NCBI RefSeq assembly: GCF_013373795.3
Contig: NZ_CP088022.1
Coordinates: 7,006,001 to 7,070,000, forward strand
From: Bradyrhizobium quebecense
GTDB taxonomy: Bacteria > Pseudomonadota > Alphaproteobacteria > Rhizobiales > Xanthobacteraceae
DNA: 64,000 nucleotides
Direction of reading: 5' to 3'
Below the pieces are notes generated by a model. That model was given only the letters and a program-made list of their open reading frames with translations. It was not told the origin of the DNA and did not search any database. The position numbers and the translations under genes are program-made. Of this stretch, positions 25,498 to 37,361 are shown piece after piece; the stretch's first letter is position 1; each line of letters begins with the position of its first letter.

Positions 25498-27090
25498 TTA
25501 GTGCCTAAAATGCCGCACGCCGGTGAACACCATGGCGATGCCGTGCTCGTCGGCGGCCTTGATCACCTCGTCGTCGCGCATCGAGCCGCCGGGCTGGATC
25601 ACCGCCGTCGCGCCGGCCTCGATGCAGGCGAGCATGCCGTCGGCGAACGGGAAGAACGCGTCGGAGGCGACCACCGACCCCTTGGTCAGGGGTTCTGCGA
25701 GCTTCAGCTCGGCTGCCGCATCGAGCGCCTTGCGCGCGGCGATGCGTGCGGAATCGACCCGGCTCATCTGGCCGGCGCCGATGCCGACGGTGGCGAGATC
25801 CTTGGCATAGATGATGGTGTTCGACTTGACGTGCTTGGCGACACGGAAGGCGAATTTGAGATCGCGCAGCTCGGCATCGGTCGGCGCGCGCTTGGTCGCA
25901 ACCTTCAAATTCATGTCCTCGACGACCGCATTGTCGCGGCTCTGCACCAAGAGGCCGCCGGCAACGGTCTTGGCGGTGAGCCCGATCGCGCGCGCGTTCG
26001 GCAGCCCGCCTGCAAGCAGCAGGCGCAGGTTGCGCCGGCCTGCGATGATCGAGATCGCCTCTTCGGTCGCATCGGGTGCGATGATCACCTCGGTGAAGAT
26101 GCCGATGATGGCGCGCGCAGCATCTGTATCGAGCTTGCGGTTGACCGCGATGATGCCGCCATAGGCCGAGGTGGAATCACAGGCGAGCGCGCGGGCATAG
26201 GCGGTCGCAAGATCCGGACCCTCGGCGACGCCGCAGGGGTTGGCATGCTTGACGATCACGCAGGCCGCGGTGCGCTGCGGATCGAACTCGCCGACGCACT
26301 CATAGGCCGCGTCGGTGTCGTTGATATTGTTGTAGGACAGTTCCTTGCCCCGCAGCTGGCGTGCGGTCGCAACGCCCGGCCGCTTCTCCGGCGTGGCATA
26401 GAATGCCGCGGTCTGGTGCGGGTTCTCGCCATAGCGCAGCGACTGGATCAGCTTGCCGCCGAAGGCGCGGAAGTCCGGTGCCTTGGTGTCGAGCTGCACG
26501 GCGAACCAGTTCGAGATCGCGGCGTCATAGGCCGCGGTGCGGGCATAGGCCTTGGCCGCGAGCCGCCGGCGCAGGCCGAGCGAGGTCGCGCCCTTGTGCG
26601 CGGCGAGCTCGTCGAGCACGGCCTGATAATCCTGCGCCTCGACCACCACGGCGACGTCGTCATGGTTCTTCGCCGCGGCGCGGATCATCGCGGGGCCGCC
26701 GATGTCGATATTCTCGATGCACTCCTCGAAGCCGGCGCCTTTGTCGACGGTGGCCTCGAACGGATAGAGGTTGACCACCAAGAGGTCGATCGGCGCGATG
26801 CCATGCGAGGCCATCGCCGCGGCATGTTCCTTGTTGTCGCGGATCGCGAGCAGGCCGCCATGCACCTTCGGATGCAGTGTCTTGACCCGGCCGTCCATCA
26901 TCTCCGGGAAACCGGTGAGCTCGGAGACGTCCTTGACCTTGAGCCCGGCCGCCGCGATCGCCTTGGCGGTGCCCCCGGTCGAGACCAGCTCGACGCCATG
27001 GTCGGAAAGCGCCTTGGCGAAATCGATCAGTCCGGTCTTGTCGGAAACGGACAACAGAGCGCGGGTCACGCGGCGAAGCTGTTCGGTCAT
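25498..27090 (-). CDS. purH: Bifunctional AICAR transformylase/IMP cyclohydrolase
   Basis: This 530-residue enzyme performs the last two steps of purine synthesis, formylating AICAR with 10-formyl-THF and then closing the ring to IMP. The N-terminal MGS-like cyclohydrolase domain has [13 protein letters not shown] and [14 protein letters not shown]. The C-terminal transformylase domain has the catalytic KHANPCG and ends TGVRHFRH as usual. It is preceded on the same strand by the heparinase and rsmB genes, an order I recall from other bradyrhizobia. Confidence 0.97.
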   Translation of the reverse strand: MTEQLRRVTRALLSVSDKTGLIDFAKALSDHGVELVSTGGTAKAIAAAGLKVKDVSELTGFPEMMDGRVKTLHPKVHGGLLAIRDNKEHAAAMASHGIAPIDLLVVNLYPFEATVDKGAGFEECIENIDIGGPAMIRAAAKNHDDVAVVVEAQDYQAVLDELAAHKGATSLGLRRRLAAKAYARTAAYDAAISNWFAVQLDTKAPDFRAFGGKLIQSLRYGENPHQTAAFYATPEKRPGVATARQLRGKELSYNNINDTDAAYECVGEFDPQRTAACVIVKHANPCGVAEGPDLATAYARALACDSTSAYGGIIAVNRKLDTDAARAIIGIFTEVIIAPDATEEAISIIAGRRNLRLLLAGGLPNARAIGLTAKTVAGGLLVQSRDNAVVEDMNLKVATKRAPTDAELRDLKFAFRVAKHVKSNTIIYAKDLATVGIGAGQMSRVDSARIAARKALDAAAELKLAEPLTKGSVVASDAFFPFADGMLACIEAGATAVIQPGGSMRDDEVIKAADEHGIAMVFTGVRHFRH

Positions 27091-27180
27091 TGAGGAAATC
27101 CCTGGCTGTTAAGGCAGCCGGGTAGCATGGTTTTGTGCCATACGAAACCGGTCCGTGGGACCGAATCCCCGCAAATTGAC

Positions 27181-27289
27181 CCCGTCATCCTGAGGTGCGA
27201 GCCCTTGCGAGCCTCGAAGGATGCGCGGCCCGGCTGGCGGCCGTCGACCCTTCGAGACGCGCGCCAGTGCGCGCTCCTCAGGGTGACGG
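27181..27289. repeat. Intergenic repeat, GTCATCCTGAGG...CTCAGGGTGAC type
   Basis: The ends GTCATCCTGAGGTGCGAG and GCGCTCCTCAGGGTGACG are inverted. The interior holds CCTTGCGAGCCTCGAAGG and ACCCTTCGAGACGCGCGCC. This is a widespread intergenic element in rhizobial genomes (from memory). It fills the spacer between heparinase and purH. Confidence 0.75.
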
Positions 27290-27309
27290 TCCGGCGGCGG
27301 ACGGTCAGG

Positions 27310-29061
27310 CTACAGCGGCAGTTCCGGCTCGCGGCGGGCGTTGCGGCGGGCGTTGGTGGCGGTGGCCGAGGTCGAGGAGCGCACGAAGCTCCAGCGGATG
27401 GTAGCGGCCTGCCTTGCGTTCTGCCGGATCACGATCTGCGAGGTGCGGCGCGGGCCGTCATTGCCGGCCAGGAAGACGCTGTCCTCGAGGTCGACCTTGT
27501 CGTCCATCGCCTCGAAGGTCCAGACGTCGCGGTTGGGCAGCACCAGCATGACGCCGCGGGCATCCGACAGCCGGCTCGCCTTCACCGAGGGGTGCAAATG
27601 GAAGCGCAGCGCGAATTCGGCCTCGCTGCCCTTGATGCGGCCGCCGGGTGCCGGCGACAGCGAGTCTTCGCCCTCCATCCGGGTGCCGTCCTGGGCGATC
27701 ATCAGCACGCGGCGGTGGATGACGCCGAAGCGGGAGAGATAGCCGTCATGCGAGGCGGTCAGCACGTCGCCGTCGGGGATGGCTTCGCGGTAGCTCTCGA
27801 CATTGCCGGGCCCGCTGGTGACCGGCGCGCCGCGCAACAGCCGCTTCATCGCCGACAGCTCGACGAACTGGCACGACGAGGTGTCGCGATAGGTCAGCGT
27901 CGAATGCGCCGCGGTGGAGCGCGCGAACGGCCGCCAATTGTCGCGCCCGGTGTTCGGCATGCCGCAATTGACGACGATGCGGCTGACCCCGGAGGAGAGC
28001 TCGAACGACAGGCAGCCGGCGTGCGCATCCTGGCTGACGCTTGCCGGTGGCGGTGGACCGGTGTCGATGATCAGGGTCATGTTGCCGGCATCGAGGCGCT
28101 GGAAGCCGGTGTGCGGCATGCTCGCCATCGGCACGCCGCGGGTGTCGTCATAGGCGAGCAGCGTCGCGACGAGATCGGAGGGCGCGGTGCTCATGCCGTT
28201 GAACAGCGCGAAGCTGCCGTCGCCGTGCCGGAAGAAGCGCAGCATCGGCATCATGCGGTCGATCGCGTTGAGCAGTGCCGGCGGCGGCGCGATATTCCGT
28301 GCAGCAAAGGTCTGCCGCAGCGGCAAGAGATCGCTGAGCAGCTCGACCAGCGCGCCGGGATTGCGCGAGATGTGGCCGCCATCGGGCAGGATCTGGCGCT
28401 GCAATTCGTCCGACAGCCTGCGCGTGGCCGATTTGATGTTGCGCGCCTGGTTGGCGAGGCAGAGCGAGGCGTAGCACAGCGCGATCAAGACCTGCAGGCG
28501 CGGAACGCCGTCATTCTCGTGCGTGGAGTGGCGCAGATAGCGGATCTCGCGCGCCAGCCCGCGCAGATACTTGCGGTAGAATTTTCCGTCGGTGTCGCCG
28601 AGCACCAATGGCGCCTGCGACAACAGCGAGATCACGCGCCGCGCGCGCACGTCGGCGCGCCGCTCCAGCGGCCGCTTGCGGGCCTGGTTGGAAATCCAGT
28701 CGTCGACCAGCGAGCGGGCATTGGCGCGGGTCAGCGCGGTGTCGGCGGCGCGCAGATGACGCAGCCAGCCGAAGCCGAGCAGGGCGGCTTCCCAATCCTC
28801 CGATGGCGGTTCGAGATCGAAGATCGAGCGGCCGTGGCAGGTGACGATCTTGCCGGCGAACACGAATCGCCCGGCATAGATCTCGGCCGCGCGGGTGGCG
28901 TCGGCGGTCCGGAGGTCGTGCGGCGCGATGATCAGCCGGTCGGTGCGGCCGGGCCAGAGCCGCGACAGCGCCACCGTGCTCCCGCTGGCGCGTGCGAGCA
29001 TGCTGCGGGCAAACCGGCCAGCAATCAGCGTCGAGATGCGTCTGCTTTGAGCGACCGACAC
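27310..29061 (-). CDS. Heparinase II/III family protein
   Basis: This 583-residue protein has a helical toroid N-terminal region. The conserved block DELQRQILPDGGHISRNPGA, RDNWRPFARSTAAHSTLTY and the C-terminal beta-sheet domain are typical of bacterial heparinase II/III proteins. No signal peptide is visible. In rhizobia this gene stands between rsmB and purH rather than in a polysaccharide locus. The activity of this subgroup is not established, though a lyase on acidic cell-surface or periplasmic polysaccharide is possible. The C-terminus is rich in Ser, Thr and Arg. Confidence 0.88.
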   Translation of the reverse strand: MSVAQSRRISTLIAGRFARSMLARASGSTVALSRLWPGRTDRLIIAPHDLRTADATRAAEIYAGRFVFAGKIVTCHGRSIFDLEPPSEDWEAALLGFGWLRHLRAADTALTRANARSLVDDWISNQARKRPLERRADVRARRVISLLSQAPLVLGDTDGKFYRKYLRGLAREIRYLRHSTHENDGVPRLQVLIALCYASLCLANQARNIKSATRRLSDELQRQILPDGGHISRNPGALVELLSDLLPLRQTFAARNIAPPPALLNAIDRMMPMLRFFRHGDGSFALFNGMSTAPSDLVATLLAYDDTRGVPMASMPHTGFQRLDAGNMTLIIDTGPPPPASVSQDAHAGCLSFELSSGVSRIVVNCGMPNTGRDNWRPFARSTAAHSTLTYRDTSSCQFVELSAMKRLLRGAPVTSGPGNVESYREAIPDGDVLTASHDGYLSRFGVIHRRVLMIAQDGTRMEGEDSLSPAPGGRIKGSEAEFALRFHLHPSVKASRLSDARGVMLVLPNRDVWTFEAMDDKVDLEDSVFLAGNDGPRRTSQIVIRQNARQAATIRWSFVRSSTSATATNARRNARREPELPL

Positions 29062-29198
29062 GCCTAACCTTGCGGGGAGGGAATTTTCAACGAATCCTTA
29101 TTTAATCCGGAAACGCGCCCAAGACACCTTCTTGATAAACAAGACACCCTCTTGATACCGCACGAATCACTTCGAGCTTAGAAGACTGAAGTTTAAAA

Positions 29199-30545
29199 TC
29201 AGGATTTAACCAGCCGGGCGGCGTAAAAGCCGTCCAGCCCGCCCAGCCGCGGGTCGGCGTTGGGCAAATGGCTGGGCAAGGTACGCAAATCGCCGTCGGC
29301 GGTGATGATGTCGTCGAGGCCGGCGACCTCGCTTGTCTCGACCGGCGCACGGCGCAGGCCTGATTCGCTCGCCAGCAGCGCGGCGATCGCGTGCTCGCCT
29401 TCCTCCGGCTCCAGCGAGCAGGTGCAGTAGACCAGGGTGCCGCCCGGCTTCAGCAGATTGGCGGCCTTATGCAGGAGCCGCTTCTGCAGGGCCGTCAGCG
29501 CGGCGATGTCGCCTTCCTGGCGCAGCCAGGCGACGTCGGGATGGCGGCGGATGGTTCCCGTCGAGGTGCAGGGCGCATCGACCAGGATAGCATCGAAGCT
29601 CGCGGCTTCCGCCGGCCATTCGGCGGCGTCGGCGACGACAGTTTCCGCCTGCAACGCCAGCCGTGTGAGATTGTCGCGCAGCCGCGCGACCCGCGCCGGC
29701 GAGCGGTCGACCGCGGTGACCTGTGCGCCGGCCAGCGCGAGCTGGGCCGTCTTGCCGCCGGGCGCCGCGCAGAGGTCCGCGACCCGCTTGTCCTTGATGT
29801 CGCCGAACAGCCGCACCGGCAGCGCGGCGGCGGCGTCCTGCACCCACCATTGGCCTTCGGCAAAGCCCGGCAGCATGGTCACGGAACCCTGCAGCAGCGT
29901 GCGCACGGTTCCCGTCGGCAATATCTCGCCATGCAGGCGGCTCGCCCATTGCGGCGCGTCGGACTTCACCGTGAGATCGAGCGACGGCTCATGGCCGAGC
30001 GCCAGCGCCATGTCGCGCGCGGTGGCTTCACCGTAATGCGCATTCCAGCGCGCCAGCATCCATTGCGGCAGATCCAGCGTCTGCGGGCTGATCTCGTCGA
30101 TCAGGCCCTGGCCCTCGCGCGCGCAGCGGCGCAGCACGGCGTTGACCAGCCCGGCATATTTCGCCGCGCGCCGGTCCGACTGCACCAGCCGCACCGAGAG
30201 ATCGACCGCGGCATGGTCAGGCACGTCCATCCAGAGGATCTGCGCGGCGCCGATCAGGAGCGCGCTCTGCGCGCGCGGCGCATCGGTCGGGACGCCGCGG
30301 TCGAGCAGGCGCGACAGCACATGGCCGAGCGTGCCGAGCTTGCGCAGGATGGTCGACACCAGCCGGCGCATCAATGCGCGGTCGCGATCGGCCAGCGATT
30401 TCAGGCCGGGATGCGCGCCGGCGCCGTCGAGCTGATCGTCGAGCGTGCGGTGCTTATGCAGCACGCCGTCGAGGATGTCGGCCGCGATACGGCGCGCCGC
30501 GAGACCGGGGACTTCGGCAGGAACTGCAAATCTTGAAGGAGGCAT
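29199..30545 (-). CDS. rsmB: 16S rRNA m5C967-type methyltransferase (RsmB/NOP family)
   Basis: The protein has 448 residues. An N-terminal NusB-like helical domain spans residues 10-150. A Rossmann methyltransferase domain follows with SAM motif VADLCAAPGGKTAQLAL and two catalytic Cys motifs, DAPCTSTGTIRRHPD (release Cys) and YCTCSLEPEEGE (nucleophile Cys). It methylates a cytosine of 16S rRNA at C5. It leads a likely minus-strand transcript rsmB, heparinase, purH and is divergent from sdhAF4. Confidence 0.94.
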   Translation of the reverse strand: MPPSRFAVPAEVPGLAARRIAADILDGVLHKHRTLDDQLDGAGAHPGLKSLADRDRALMRRLVSTILRKLGTLGHVLSRLLDRGVPTDAPRAQSALLIGAAQILWMDVPDHAAVDLSVRLVQSDRRAAKYAGLVNAVLRRCAREGQGLIDEISPQTLDLPQWMLARWNAHYGEATARDMALALGHEPSLDLTVKSDAPQWASRLHGEILPTGTVRTLLQGSVTMLPGFAEGQWWVQDAAAALPVRLFGDIKDKRVADLCAAPGGKTAQLALAGAQVTAVDRSPARVARLRDNLTRLALQAETVVADAAEWPAEAASFDAILVDAPCTSTGTIRRHPDVAWLRQEGDIAALTALQKRLLHKAANLLKPGGTLVYCTCSLEPEEGEHAIAALLASESGLRRAPVETSEVAGLDDIITADGDLRTLPSHLPNADPRLGGLDGFYAARLVKS

Positions 30546-30727
30546 GGAGCGGAAATATCTCGAAGGTGCTGAGTTACATTCGGCTCATGCCATCAACTCG
30601 AAAACACCACTGGCATGCGAATATGCCAAATGTAAGAATCGTCTTGCGGGATTTCTCGTGATGCCGTCACTGAGCCAACACCAAGATAAGAAACTCGCAG
30701 GCAGAAAGTTTTGCCAAGAAGGCCCCA

Positions 30728-30955
30728 ATGTCTGAGAAATCGCCATCGCCATTGCCGCCGGAACCCGCACCGCGCAAGCCGCTGACGCCGGCCGCGCAGC
30801 GCGCGCTCGCCGAGGCTGCGGCGCGGCGCAAGGCTGCCGAGGAGGTCGCTGCGAAGGAGGCGGCCGCGCGGCCGAAGGAATTCCAGGGCCCGAAGGGACC
30901 GGAACCGACGCGTTACGGTGATTGGGAGACCAAGGGCATCGCCTCGGATTTTTGA
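30728..30955 (+). CDS. Succinate dehydrogenase assembly factor 4 homologue (DUF1674)
   Basis: This 75-residue protein has a basic, Ala/Glu-rich first half and the diagnostic C-terminal motif GPEPTRYGDWETKGIASDF. In mitochondria SdhAF4 binds flavinylated SdhA and helps it join SdhB; alphaproteobacterial members are assumed to do the same. A second DUF1674 trait, the GPxGPEPTRYGDWE core, is complete. It precedes the thermonuclease-like gene by 40 bases, perhaps co-transcribed. Confidence 0.9.
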   Translation: MSEKSPSPLPPEPAPRKPLTPAAQRALAEAAARRKAAEEVAAKEAAARPKEFQGPKGPEPTRYGDWETKGIASDF

Positions 30956-30995
30956 GCGTCTTGCCTGACGATCCGACTCAGACCAGTCTGGGAAT

Positions 30996-31604
30996 ATGTC
31001 CCCATACGAGAGAATAAATCCTTATCGTGGGACGGGACGTCCGCCCTTTCGCCGCTCACCCTGGGGCCGCCGCGTCTCGGCAGCGCTGCCGTGGGTGTTC
31101 GTGCTCGGCATTGCCGTCGGCAGCACGCTGCCGATCCGCCGATGGGCGCCTCAATGGATACCCTTGCCGCCGCACTGGTCGTTGAGCCGGTCGCGCGATG
31201 CCGAAATGATCTGGCAGCGGGCCGGCGCGCCCGACGCTCGCCATTCTGTCGATGTCATCAGGACGATCGATGGCGACACGTTCGAGGCGCGGGTGCATCT
31301 CGCGCCGGGACCCGATCTGTACACGCGGGTCCGGCTGCGCGGCATCGATGCGCCGGAGCTGAAGGCGTCGTGCGCGCGCGAACTGCAAATGGCGCAAGCA
31401 GCCACGGTGGCGCTGCGCCATCTGCTCGGCCAGGGCGATGTCGCGATCTACAATATCGGGCCCGACAAATATCAGGGTCGCGTCGTCGCCGACGTCGCGA
31501 CGAAGAAGACCGACAACGTCTCCGCCGCGCTGCTCGCGGCCGGGCATGCCCGCGCCTACAATGGCGGCCATCGCTTCGGCTGGTGCGGAAATTTTGCCCG
31601 CTAA
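30996..31604 (+). CDS. Membrane-anchored thermonuclease-family (SNase-like) protein
   Basis: This 202-residue protein has a basic cytoplasmic N-terminus, one membrane span at about residues 30-48, then an SNase domain. Key residues are visible: RTIDGDTFEARV, RVRLRGIDAPELKASC (Arg, Asp, Glu of the Ca site), and DKYQGRVVADV (second Arg). It lacks the usual C-terminal segment seen in secreted nucleases, but the catalytic set appears complete. It would act in the periplasm on nucleic acid. Length is normal for rhizobial members. Confidence 0.87.
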   Translation: MSPYERINPYRGTGRPPFRRSPWGRRVSAALPWVFVLGIAVGSTLPIRRWAPQWIPLPPHWSLSRSRDAEMIWQRAGAPDARHSVDVIRTIDGDTFEARVHLAPGPDLYTRVRLRGIDAPELKASCARELQMAQAATVALRHLLGQGDVAIYNIGPDKYQGRVVADVATKKTDNVSAALLAAGHARAYNGGHRFGWCGNFAR

Positions 31605-31690
31605 GTGTTATCGGCGCGATAACGCAGGACAGCCAAACAAAAGCCGCGCAGTGGCGTGGCTTTTCTTTCGGCGAAGCGCCTTGCGCGCGA

Positions 31691-32200
31691 TCAGCGGGTG
31701 ACGACCACCGTCGTGCCGACCGAGACGCGCGAATAGAGATCAGTGATGTCGGGATTCAGCATGCGGATGCAGCCGTAGGAGACGAAGCCGCCGACCGAGC
31801 CCGGCACGTTGGTGCCGTGGATCGCGTATTCGCCGCCGGCCAGCGTCATCGCGGCGACGCCCATCGGGTTCGCGGGCGAACCGCCTGCGATCACGTTCGG
31901 AATGCTCGGCTTGTCGCGCTTGACCTCGGCGGGCGGCGACCAGGCCGGGTTGCGGTACTTGCCGTCGATCCGGGTCGTGCCGGCCCACTGCTTGCCCGAC
32001 TTGCCGACGCCGACCGGATAACGCATCGCGTGGCCGGAATCGAGAATGAGGTAGAGCCGCCGTTCGTTGGTCTTCACCACGATGGTGCCCGGCTCATAAT
32101 TGTCGGCGTGTATTCCGACCATTTCCGGCCGCGCTTCGGCCGTCTGCGACATCACAATAACAGCACCAAGGGTGGCAGCCAGCGCCACCGCAAACTTCAT
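31691..32200 (-). CDS. L,D-transpeptidase (YkuD domain)
   Basis: This 169-residue exported protein has a signal peptide (MKFAVALAATLGAVI, cleavage near TAEA) and a YkuD catalytic domain with IHGTN and SYGCIRM, the His and nucleophile Cys pair. It would form 3-3 cross-links in peptidoglycan or attach proteins to it. ATG at 32200 has GGAGAGG nine bases upstream; ATG 32206 and GTG 32218 are alternative starts. The domain is complete, with no extra peptidoglycan-binding repeats. Confidence 0.92.
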   Translation of the reverse strand: MKFAVALAATLGAVIVMSQTAEARPEMVGIHADNYEPGTIVVKTNERRLYLILDSGHAMRYPVGVGKSGKQWAGTTRIDGKYRNPAWSPPAEVKRDKPSIPNVIAGGSPANPMGVAAMTLAGGEYAIHGTNVPGSVGGFVSYGCIRMLNPDITDLYSRVSVGTTVVVTR

Positions 32201-32218
32201 CGACATCAACCTCTCCAC

Positions 32219-32543
32219 TTCCCAACAGCTCCTGTGAGGGAGCCAAAAACGAAGGTGCAGAGCCCTGAAAAACCGGGCCCGCCGGTCTCGCGCACATAAT
32301 ATTAACCGCGTGTCTTAACCGGCTGGTTTCACACCGGCCGCGAGACACGTCCTGATGGCGGTGAGAAAAGGAAAAGTTCGGATTAAAGTAAATGACCTGA
32401 AAACAACACTTGGCCACAAACGCGCCGCAATGGCGCCTCGCCTCTGACAATCCCGTGAAATGGTCGAAATGGTGCGGGTCGGCGTTGGACACAGCGTGCC
32501 GGGCCCGGCCGGATAAGCCGGCCGCTCGCATCGACAAGATAAC
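32219..32543. other. Intergenic, no gene recognised
   Basis: About 325 bases separate the L,D-transpeptidase start from the end of the secreted protein gene. The part nearest 32300-32400 is AT-richer and probably holds the transpeptidase promoter. Open frames here look like chance readings; no repeat or RNA gene is seen. Confidence 0.5.
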
Positions 32544-33344
32544 CTACTTTATCCCGGTCAGGGCTGAGAGGGCCTTCGTTGCAGGCGTGCCGGGGTGATT
32601 TGTGATGTACTCTGTGACGGTCTGCTTCACGAACGGATGCTGGCGCGAATTGGCCGCAATCGCCCAAAGCGCTGTCGCAGCATAGATCAGCTGCATGGCG
32701 CCGGCATCGCCGTATTTTCCCTTGAGGCTCGCAATGGTGCCTTTGGGGCCGCCCGTCATTTCAATGGTCGTCTTGGCAATGTCGATCGCAACGAGCTCGG
32801 ACGCGTTCGCGGCGGCGGCGAAATAGTCGATGATCGGTGTGACGTAGCGGCCGTCGCCGGCGGCGAACGACGCGCCCCACAAAATATCCAGATGTGTAGG
32901 TCGCGTGATTCGCAGGTCTTCGAAGCGTGTTGGGATGCCTGCGAACTCGGAGTTCAGCGTTTGATCGAAACCAAGGCTGGCGAATTTGGCGCGCAGCAGT
33001 TCGGCCTTCGCCGGTTGGCCGGACAACCGCGCCGCGGTGATCACGGCATAGGAAGCTTTGACGTCGGTGACGATCGGGACAAGCCTATCGATGTGCTCCG
33101 GGTGAGATTTGAAATCGGCGGCCAGCAGGCCTGTCAGCGGAGGATAGACATTCCAACTTGTTGCCGCGCTTTGCACGTGAGCAAAAATGTCGGTCAGATG
33201 CTCCGGTGTTGGATCGCGGTAGAAGTAAGTGAAATTGTCCGGGGAAGGTGCCGGCGTCTGCGCGGGCGCCGACAAGCTGCCGAACAGCACGATCGCGCAG
33301 GCCAGCAGGACTGCGCGATCGACCAAATGCCGGAACAAAGCCAA
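32544..33344 (-). CDS. Secreted protein of unknown function downstream of acs
   Basis: The protein has 266 residues, with a signal peptide (AVLLACAIVLFGSLS, cleavage near APAQ), then a helical soluble domain without recognised motifs. It contains FYRDPTPEHLTDIF and ends TNHPGTPATKALSALTGIK. Only TTG at 33344 can start it near the signal peptide. The gene begins 12 bases after the acs stop codon and in the same reading frame, so it is either translationally coupled to acs or, less likely, reached by readthrough. The function is not recognised. Confidence 0.75.
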   Translation of the reverse strand: MALFRHLVDRAVLLACAIVLFGSLSAPAQTPAPSPDNFTYFYRDPTPEHLTDIFAHVQSAATSWNVYPPLTGLLAADFKSHPEHIDRLVPIVTDVKASYAVITAARLSGQPAKAELLRAKFASLGFDQTLNSEFAGIPTRFEDLRITRPTHLDILWGASFAAGDGRYVTPIIDYFAAAANASELVAIDIAKTTIEMTGGPKGTIASLKGKYGDAGAMQLIYAATALWAIAANSRQHPFVKQTVTEYITNHPGTPATKALSALTGIK

Positions 33345-33356
33345 GTCTCGTGGCCT

Positions 33357-35309
<1,953 letters not shown>

Positions 35310-36126
35310 CATTTTCCTCCACTTATTGCCGATCGCACACAACGCGCCGACAAGCCGCCTTGATCATTGCCGCGATTATGCGTTGCCGCATTCCGGCCGG
35401 GCAAGGAAAAAGGCTGTCACTTTCGTCGCGTGGAAGCCGCCGGACATCCCATAGGCTTCCGCATCTGATTGGGCGGTTTACCGCGCTTCGTTGATGAGAG
35501 AAACCTATGCTCTATCGCCTGCTCCGGGTCACTGGTCTCTTGGTCGTAGTGATGTCGCTCTCCGCACCGCGCCGTCACCGCAACAATGCCGCGCGCGACA
35601 GGATACGCAGACGCCAATTTTGACGGACCGCTTCAACCGCCATTGAACGAATTGCCGGACGTCGCCGCGATGATCTACGTCAACAATTGCTCGGTTGGAG
35701 ATCTGGATGGCTTTGGTCGGGCCAGCCAGAAATCTGTCGCAAGGACGCCCGTTCGCGCCGCGCAGTCCCTGCCGGCCGGACAGGGGGGCGGCCAACCTGT
35801 AGCGTGCGGATGAGGCTGCGCGCCGCGCGTGTAAGGACATGGTCTCTGACCTGATTTGCGCCGGTCCAGCCGGCCTGATGGGGCCCCCAAAGCCGGTTCC
35901 GGGCTGCGATCTGGCCATTTTGACCGATCCCGGAGCGACCAAAATCAAGGTTAGCGGGCGAATGGCACCCATGAAAGGTAATTAGGAACCGTCGATAACT
36001 GATTCGCGACTCGCAATGTCGGCCTCGACGCCCTAAATCGCGAAACCGAGGTCGGATGGCCCACCGGAACGAAGCCCGAAGCAACGGCATTACCGGGAGA
36101 ACAGCGGAACAAGGCGTCTTGGAAGT
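35310..36126. other. Long intergenic region with a possible decayed small gene
   Basis: This is an 817-base stretch without a convincing gene. On the plus strand 35507-35623 reads a signal-like start (MLYRLLRVTGLLVVVMSLS) that soon turns basic and stops. In a second frame 35640-35813 encodes a plausible continuation with LNELPDVAAMIYVNN. This could be a frameshifted small secreted protein, but evidence is weak. The interval beyond 35840 holds no recognisable feature. Confidence 0.35.
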
Positions 36127-37314
36127 ATGATGGATCAGCAGAACATCGCGGCTGTGCGGCCCCTGTCCGCCGATCCCGCTGTCGCCCTGGCGAAGGCGCT
36201 GGGCCAATGGCCCAAGCAGCCGAAGGCAAAGTTGCAAAAGTTGCAGTCGCTCCGGGCAAGGCTCAAGCTTGACGCGCCCGCTGTTATCAAGACCTCGGTG
36301 GAGGATCTGGCGCGCGATCTGGGCCTGCGGCTCGGCGACCAGAATGAGCTGACCATCCGCCGCATCAAGCGCGGCAAGAATTATTCGTTCGTTCGCGCCA
36401 ACGGTTCGCGCGTCCGCGATGCGCGCACGATCCGCCGGCTGCATGCGATGGCGGTTCCTCCGGCCTATCGCCAGGTGCGCTATTCCAGCGATCCGAGCTC
36501 GCATCTGCAGGCGGTCGGCCGCGATGCCGCGGGCCGATTGCAGTACCGTTATCACGCCGACTGGGAGAAGGTCCGCGAGCAGCGCAAGGCGCATCGCCTG
36601 GCCAAGCTCGTCGCCGCGCTGCCGAAGATCCGGCGCAAGGTCTCGGCGTTCCTGTCCGGCGACGAGCCGACGCGCGAGTTCGCGCTGTCGGCTGTGATCG
36701 AGCTGATCGCGCGCACCGCGATCCGGCCCGGCAACGAATCCTACGCCCGCCTCAACGGCACCCGCGGCGCCACCACGCTTCTGAAGTCCAACGTCACGCT
36801 GGAGGACGATTCTCTGGTGCTGACCTTCAAGGCCAAGGGCGGCAAGGCCGTGCGCAAGGAATGCGATGCGGCCAAGCTGGTGCGTGCGATCGGCATTCTG
36901 CGCGGCGTCCCGGGCAAGCGCATGTTCCAGTATTACGACCGGTCCGGCATCGTCCGGGCGGCGTCGACCACGGCGGTGAATGCGTTCCTGCGCGAGCTCG
37001 CCGGCATCAAGATCTCGCTGAAGGATTTCCGCACCCTGATGGCCTCGGCCGTCGTCGTGGAATCGCTGTCGCGGATCACGCCGGCCGCCAGCCAGCGCGG
37101 CCGCAAGCGCCAGGTGCTGGACGCGATCCGCGCCGCCGCTGACCAGCTCTCCAACACGCCGGCGATCTGCCGCAAGAGCTATGTCCACGACACCATCGTC
37201 ACCGCCTTCGAGGACGGCATCCTCGAACGCTTCGCCGCGACGATGGGCGGTTACCGGACCCAGTCCAAGCGCGAGCAATTGCTGGCGCAGGTGGTGATGG
37301 CGGCCGGGGCGTAA
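36127..37314 (+). CDS. DNA topoisomerase IB
   Basis: This 395-residue protein is a bacterial member of the eukaryote-like type IB topoisomerases, which relax supercoils by nicking one strand through a 3'-phosphotyrosine. N-terminal domain features include LTIRRIKRGKNYSFVRANG and VPPAYRQVRYSSDP. Catalytic residues are seen in ARTAIRPGNESYAR (Arg), KDFRTLMAS (Arg) and CRKSYVHDTIV (nucleophile Tyr). It stands alone after a long spacer and is convergent with the EVE gene. Confidence 0.93.
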   Translation: MMDQQNIAAVRPLSADPAVALAKALGQWPKQPKAKLQKLQSLRARLKLDAPAVIKTSVEDLARDLGLRLGDQNELTIRRIKRGKNYSFVRANGSRVRDARTIRRLHAMAVPPAYRQVRYSSDPSSHLQAVGRDAAGRLQYRYHADWEKVREQRKAHRLAKLVAALPKIRRKVSAFLSGDEPTREFALSAVIELIARTAIRPGNESYARLNGTRGATTLLKSNVTLEDDSLVLTFKAKGGKAVRKECDAAKLVRAIGILRGVPGKRMFQYYDRSGIVRAASTTAVNAFLRELAGIKISLKDFRTLMASAVVVESLSRITPAASQRGRKRQVLDAIRAAADQLSNTPAICRKSYVHDTIVTAFEDGILERFAATMGGYRTQSKREQLLAQVVMAAGA

Positions 37315-37361
37315 GCTCCGCATCCCCCTTCGCCGGGACGACGGTAGAGTTGGTCGGAAGG

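Noticed and set aside
27310..29061. Polysaccharide lyase locus
   Set aside because: The heparinase-like gene lies between rsmB and purH; no transporter, sulfatase or glycosidase genes accompany it.
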